DNA of 64,000 nucleotides, from contig JACRCN010000009.1 in the NCBI GenBank assembly GCA_016219005.1, forward strand, positions 1 through 64,000. Direction: 5' to 3'. Source of the stretch: Deltaproteobacteria bacterium (lineage in GTDB: Bacteria; Desulfobacterota; Desulfobacteria; Desulfobacterales; SpSt-501). The notes under the pieces were generated by a model. That model did no database searches and was not told where the DNA came from. It saw nothing but the letters and a program-made list of their open reading frames with translations. Made by a program: the position numbers and the translations under genes. This document shows positions 60,360 through 64,000 of this stretch, piece after piece (the first letter of the stretch is position 1; every line of letters begins with the position of its first letter).

Positions 60360-62189
60360 ATGCCACGAATGAGCTTGGGAAGAAAACTGGTTCTGGGCGG
60401 GCTTACGATGCTGATCCTGCCTCTGATGGGAATTGGCGCGTTCAGTGTGTTCTGGTCGTCCTCTTCCATGGAACACATGGCGGGCGGGCAGCTCGAAACC
60501 ATGCGCAATGTGGTCATCGAACAGGTCAACCAGGCGCTCAAGGAGCAGACCGACCTGCTGTGCAACGTGGCAGCCCGCGACAGCACGGTCCAGGAAATTT
60601 TGAGGTCCATCAGCGAAAGCGGGATCTACGATCTCGCGGATTTCAAGCTCAATCTGCAATCCACCATTTTTCACGATACCGGCACCTATGAGTTTTTTCT
60701 GATGACCGATGACAAGGGGGTCGTAGCCGGGGACACCCTGCAGGGGGCTTTTAAGGGCAAGGACCTGTCCGCTGAAGACTACATCAAGCGTGCCCTTCAA
60801 AAAGAAACGGTGATTGCCGGGGTGCGTGTTTCCGAGAAGACCAAGGCCCCGTACCTGTTGATCGCCTCCCCTCTGACGTACAAGGACAAATTCATCGGCG
60901 TGGCCGCCATCGGCTGGCGCATGAGCCTGCTGGGCGAGCAACTCGGCCGGGTCAAGATCGGAGAGAGCGGTCATATCTTCATTGCAGACCGGGAGGGAAG
61001 AATTCTCGTCCATCCTGAAAAAGACCGGGTTCTGAACCTGACCCTCGAAAAGATGCAAGGTATGGAAGGCACCCGCAAGGCCATGCTGGCCCTCGAGACC
61101 GGCAGCAGCCAGATTTCCACGGATGCCGGGGAGCAGATCGTGAGCTTCGGCCCGGTCGACCAGGCCAAATGGAGCCTGGCCCTGATCCAGCCTCTGTCGG
61201 AAATCAGGACACCTGTGGCCCGGATGCGCAATATTCTGATCGCGACGGTGCTGGGGGCTTCAGTACTGGTCGGGCTGCTGATTGCCTGGGCCGTGCGCCG
61301 CGAGATCAACCGGCCGATTCACCGCATTGTCGAGCAACTCGACGAGGGCGCCGAGGAGGTGTCGGCGGCAGCCTCGCAGCTCTCTTCGGCCAGCCAGTCC
61401 ATGGCGGAGCATTCCTCGGCCCAAGCCGCATCCCTGGAAGAGACCACCGCCTCCCTAGAGGAAATGTCCTCCATGACCCAACAAAACGCGGACCATGCCC
61501 GGCAGGCGGATCGCCTCATGCAGGAGGCCAACCAAGTGGTGAAAAAGGCCAGCACGTCAATGGATCAACTCAACCAGTCCATGGCGGACATCTCGCGCTC
61601 CAGCGAAGAGACCTCGCGGATCATCAAGACCATCGATGAGATCGCCTTCCAGACCAACCTGCTGGCGCTGAACGCGGCGGTGGAAGCCGCCCGGGCCGGT
61701 CAGGCCGGCGCCGGGTTTGCGGTGGTGGCCGACGAGGTTCGGGCCCTGGCGATCCGGGCGGCCGAGGCCGCACGGAACACCGCCGGCCTGATCGAGGGCA
61801 CGGTTGCCACCATTCAGCAGGGCGCAGGGGTGGTGAAAAACGCCGGAGCCGAGTTCACGGATGTGGCCGACCGCACGCACAAGGTCGGCGAACTGCTGCG
61901 CGAGATTGCCGCCGCCTCCGACGAACAGGCCCAGGGTATTGAGCAAATCAACCGCACCGTCGTAGAGATGGACAAAACCGTGCAGCAGAACGCCGCCGGC
62001 GTCGAGCAGTCCGCCGGCGCCTCGAAGGAAATGAACGTCCAGGCGAACAGGGTCAAGGAGATCGTGCAGGAACTCGTGGACATGGTGGGAATGACTCAAA
62101 ACCTCCGGCGGATGGGCGCGGAACGAGCCCGGACCGGAGAGCCGAGGCCCGTGTCGAAGCCGGAAACGGCGGTCACTGAAAGCGACTGA
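60360..62189 (+). CDS. Methyl-accepting chemotaxis protein with extracytoplasmic Cache domain
   Basis: 609 residues. TM1 about 9-31 ([20 protein letters not shown]), a periplasmic sensor of about 250 residues with dCache features ([54 protein letters not shown]), TM2 about 283-305, then HAMP-like and a signalling hairpin with [20 protein letters not shown] and [20 protein letters not shown]. No C-terminal receptor-tethering pentapeptide. It reports a small-molecule signal to CheA/CheW. ATG 60360 has AAGGA upstream, and a sigma-28 promoter precedes it. Its end overlaps the convergent oxidase gene by 17 bases. Confidence 0.92.
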   Translation: MPRMSLGRKLVLGGLTMLILPLMGIGAFSVFWSSSSMEHMAGGQLETMRNVVIEQVNQALKEQTDLLCNVAARDSTVQEILRSISESGIYDLADFKLNLQSTIFHDTGTYEFFLMTDDKGVVAGDTLQGAFKGKDLSAEDYIKRALQKETVIAGVRVSEKTKAPYLLIASPLTYKDKFIGVAAIGWRMSLLGEQLGRVKIGESGHIFIADREGRILVHPEKDRVLNLTLEKMQGMEGTRKAMLALETGSSQISTDAGEQIVSFGPVDQAKWSLALIQPLSEIRTPVARMRNILIATVLGASVLVGLLIAWAVRREINRPIHRIVEQLDEGAEEVSAAASQLSSASQSMAEHSSAQAASLEETTASLEEMSSMTQQNADHARQADRLMQEANQVVKKASTSMDQLNQSMADISRSSEETSRIIKTIDEIAFQTNLLALNAAVEAARAGQAGAGFAVVADEVRALAIRAAEAARNTAGLIEGTVATIQQGAGVVKNAGAEFTDVADRTHKVGELLREIAAASDEQAQGIEQINRTVVEMDKTVQQNAAGVEQSAGASKEMNVQANRVKEIVQELVDMVGMTQNLRRMGAERARTGEPRPVSKPETAVTESD

Positions 62190-63432
62190 CGCTGAACGGT
62201 TCGGGATCGATGTGCGGCGGCGCGCTGCAAACGATTTCCGCCACCAGTTTGCCGGTAGCCGGCGCCGTGGTGACCCCCAGCATGCCGTGGCCCGTGGCCA
62301 GCGTAAGGTTGCGAAAACGCGGAGCGCGGCCGATCACGGGCAGGTCATCGTAGGTCATGGGCCGCAGGCCGGTCCATTCCTCGACCACCGGATGCCCGAC
62401 CGGATCCGTGAGGTACTCGCCGGCCGCCGCGGTCAGCGCGGCCAGGCGGCGGGGGTTGAGGGCGGTGCTGAAACCGGAAAACTCCATGGTCCCGCCCAGG
62501 CGATAGCCGCTCGGCCAGGGGGTCGCCACCACGCGCCTTTCGTAGAGATAGCAGGGGATCTGCGGGCACACGGCCGGCCGTTCCATCGTGATGCTGTAGC
62601 CCTTGCCCGGCTGCATGGGCAACTTCAGGCCGAGCCGCGCGAATAGCGGTACCGACCAGGCCCCCGCCGCCAGCACGAAGTCCCGGGCGGCATATTCTCC
62701 CCGGTTCGTCACGGCCGCCTCGACGCAACCGGCGGCGCACCTGAAACGCTCCAGCCGGCAGTCCTCCTCGATGACCACCCCGGACCGCACCAGGGCCTGC
62801 TTCCAGGACGCAAGCAGCTTGTCCGGCCGCAGGTGGCTGTCTCCCCGGTGATACCAGGCGCCATAGACATCCTCCCGCAGGGCGGGCTCGACGTCGAGAA
62901 GCGCCTTGCCGGCCAGAGCTTCCGCGGCCAAGCCGTGGGGCCTGAGCAGATCGTTCACCGCTGCGTAACCCTGCATTGCCGCCTCGGACCGGTAGACGAG
63001 CAGCACCCCCCGTTTTTCATATTCGGCCTCAAGACCCCCCGGCCCCAACAACGCTTCGTAGAGATGCCCCGAACTTTTCAGTATCGCCGCGCGCGCCCGG
63101 ATGGCGTGCCGGACGTGGTCCACCCGGCACATCCCGGCAAACCGGAGCAGCCAGGATATCCGACCCATATCCAATGTGGGCTTGATGAAAAGCGGCGACG
63201 TGCGCCGCAGCAGGCCGAGGATCCCTTGACGCACGGCACCCGGGGCGCACAGCGGCACGAGGTCGCTCGTGAACACCAGCCCGCAATTGCCGTGGGAGGC
63301 GCCGGCGCCGACCGTCCCCTGATCGATCACGCGGACCGCACGCCTCGCCTGTCTTAAATAGTGGGCGCAGGCGAGTCCGATCACCCCACCGCCGATGACC
63401 AGGACATCGTCACTTTTTCGATCGTTGTGCAT
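62173..63432 (-). CDS. DadA-like FAD-dependent amino acid dehydrogenase
   Basis: 419 residues. FAD loop [17 protein letters not shown], the [20 protein letters not shown] flavin segment, and C-terminal [17 protein letters not shown] with [16 protein letters not shown], as in D-amino acid dehydrogenase small subunit and related glycine oxidase-like DAO proteins. It would oxidise an amino acid (D-amino acid, hydroxyproline or sarcosine) and pass electrons to a membrane quinone or other acceptor; substrate unproven. Start ATG 63432 is not strongly supported by a ribosome site. Convergent overlap of 17 bases with the chemoreceptor gene. Confidence 0.85.
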   Translation of the reverse strand: MHNDRKSDDVLVIGGGVIGLACAHYLRQARRAVRVIDQGTVGAGASHGNCGLVFTSDLVPLCAPGAVRQGILGLLRRTSPLFIKPTLDMGRISWLLRFAGMCRVDHVRHAIRARAAILKSSGHLYEALLGPGGLEAEYEKRGVLLVYRSEAAMQGYAAVNDLLRPHGLAAEALAGKALLDVEPALREDVYGAWYHRGDSHLRPDKLLASWKQALVRSGVVIEEDCRLERFRCAAGCVEAAVTNRGEYAARDFVLAAGAWSVPLFARLGLKLPMQPGKGYSITMERPAVCPQIPCYLYERRVVATPWPSGYRLGGTMEFSGFSTALNPRRLAALTAAAGEYLTDPVGHPVVEEWTGLRPMTYDDLPVIGRAPRFRNLTLATGHGMLGVTTAPATGKLVAEIVCSAPPHIDPEPFSVSRFQ

Positions 63433-63547
63433 GAGATCGTCTGATGATTCTCCGTGGATTTGACAGCTTCCTTTCTTTTTGCCATACGTTGCCGACTAAA
63501 GTCACGGGATTTGATCGAAACGGGGACATCCACCCGGGGAGCACACC

Positions 63548-64000
63548 ATGATTCTGACGTACGAGGGCAAAACGCCGACGATCGCAGCGAACGTCTTCAT
63601 CGCACCCACCGCCGTCGTCATCGGCGCGGTGGACATCCAGGAAGGTGCAAGCATCTGGTACGGGGCCGTCCTGCGCGGCGACATGGACGCCATCACGGTC
63701 GGCCGCAACACCAACATCCAGGACAACTGCACGGTTCACACCGATCACGGCCACCCCACCGTAATCGGCGCCGGAGTCACCATCGGCCACAACGCCGTCA
63801 TCCACGGCTGCGTGATCGAGGACGATTGCCTGATCTCGAATGCTGCTGCGATTCTGAGCCGGGCGGTGATCCGCAGGGGCGCAGTGGTGGCAGCCGGTGC
63901 GGTGGTGAAAGAAGGCCAGGAAATCGGCCCCGGCCAGCTGGCGGCGGGAATGCCGGCCGCCGTCAAACGGCTGCTGACGGTGGCCGACAAGGGCCTGATT
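63548..64000 (+). CDS. Gamma-class carbonic anhydrase family protein (3' end outside window)
   Basis: 151 codons from ATG 63548, open to the right edge. A left-handed beta-helix of hexapeptide repeats is visible (ANVFIAPTAVVIGAVDIQEG, ASIWYGAVLRGDM, IQDNCTVHTDHG, IGHNAVIHGC). The zinc His of the gamma family are present as HTDHGH and GHNAVIHGC. The usual CLIGMGA motif reads CLISNAA here. Members hydrate CO2 or have lost activity (YrdA/PaaY-like). GGGGAG seven bases upstream supports the start. The gene is not interrupted within the window. Confidence 0.88.
   Translation, partial: MILTYEGKTPTIAANVFIAPTAVVIGAVDIQEGASIWYGAVLRGDMDAITVGRNTNIQDNCTVHTDHGHPTVIGAGVTIGHNAVIHGCVIEDDCLISNAAAILSRAVIRRGAVVAAGAVVKEGQEIGPGQLAAGMPAAVKRLLTVADKGLI

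Overview
The window looks like a chromosomal segment of a GC-rich anaerobic bacterium of the Desulfobacterota (old Deltaproteobacteria), perhaps near the Desulfobacterales or Syntrophobacterales. This is inferred from gene content, not from a marker gene. The pointers are a giant double-module acyl-CoA dehydratase activase, formate-tetrahydrofolate ligase, a glycyl radical enzyme with its activase, several radical SAM proteins (two with B12-binding domains), an Archaeoglobus-type IscS/IscU pair, a TauE/SafE exporter of the kind common in sulfate reducers, and a ydaO-type c-di-AMP riboswitch. I see no phage, integrase, transposase, CRISPR array, rRNA or tRNA.

Layout. 1-2.4 kb: a rhodanese-type lipid-free exported protein cut by the left edge, then iscS and iscU on the minus strand. 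2.7-8.1 kb: an AsmA-like protein, a small zinc-ribbon protein and a radical SAM protein. 8.2-10.3 kb (minus): DJ-1/PfpI and MurJ. 10.5-18.9 kb (plus): a two-domain CDP-alcohol phosphatidyltransferase, the activase, a SagB-type nitroreductase and a UMF1-type MFS carrier. 18.9-26.5 kb: GDPD, a gene remnant, a B12 radical SAM protein, a HAD/AIR-synthase fusion, a TetR regulator, a frameshifted ybaK remnant and an RNB ribonuclease. 26.8-35.9 kb: a heterodimeric ABC exporter, fhs, another B12 radical SAM protein, an HDOD protein and a MORN-repeat protein. 36-40.6 kb (minus): two phosphofructokinases, lactate dehydrogenase and class II aldolase, a compact glycolytic cluster. 40.8-50.2 kb: an orphan histidine kinase, a GntR regulator divergent from a HypD-like glycyl radical enzyme operon, an L-serine dehydratase-like protein and a sulfite-oxidase-fold protein. 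50.4-64 kb: Nudix, ABM, malic enzyme, TauE/SafE, a small membrane protein, DedA, riboswitch-controlled Kup, NudC, a chemoreceptor with a flagellar-type promoter, a DadA-like oxidase and a gamma-class carbonic anhydrase cut by the right edge.

How it fits together. fhs, maeB, the glycolytic cluster and ldh form central carbon metabolism of a fermentative or respiratory anaerobe. The activase and glycyl radical enzyme point to radical-based dehydration chemistry. The most unusual items are an IscS lacking the PLP lysine beside an IscU with an added zinc ribbon, a kup leader in which the aptamer is followed by a helix that can hide the ribosome binding site, a HAD/AIR-synthase fusion, and families of 120-140 bp palindromic intergenic repeats, one of which begins at the iscU stop codon.
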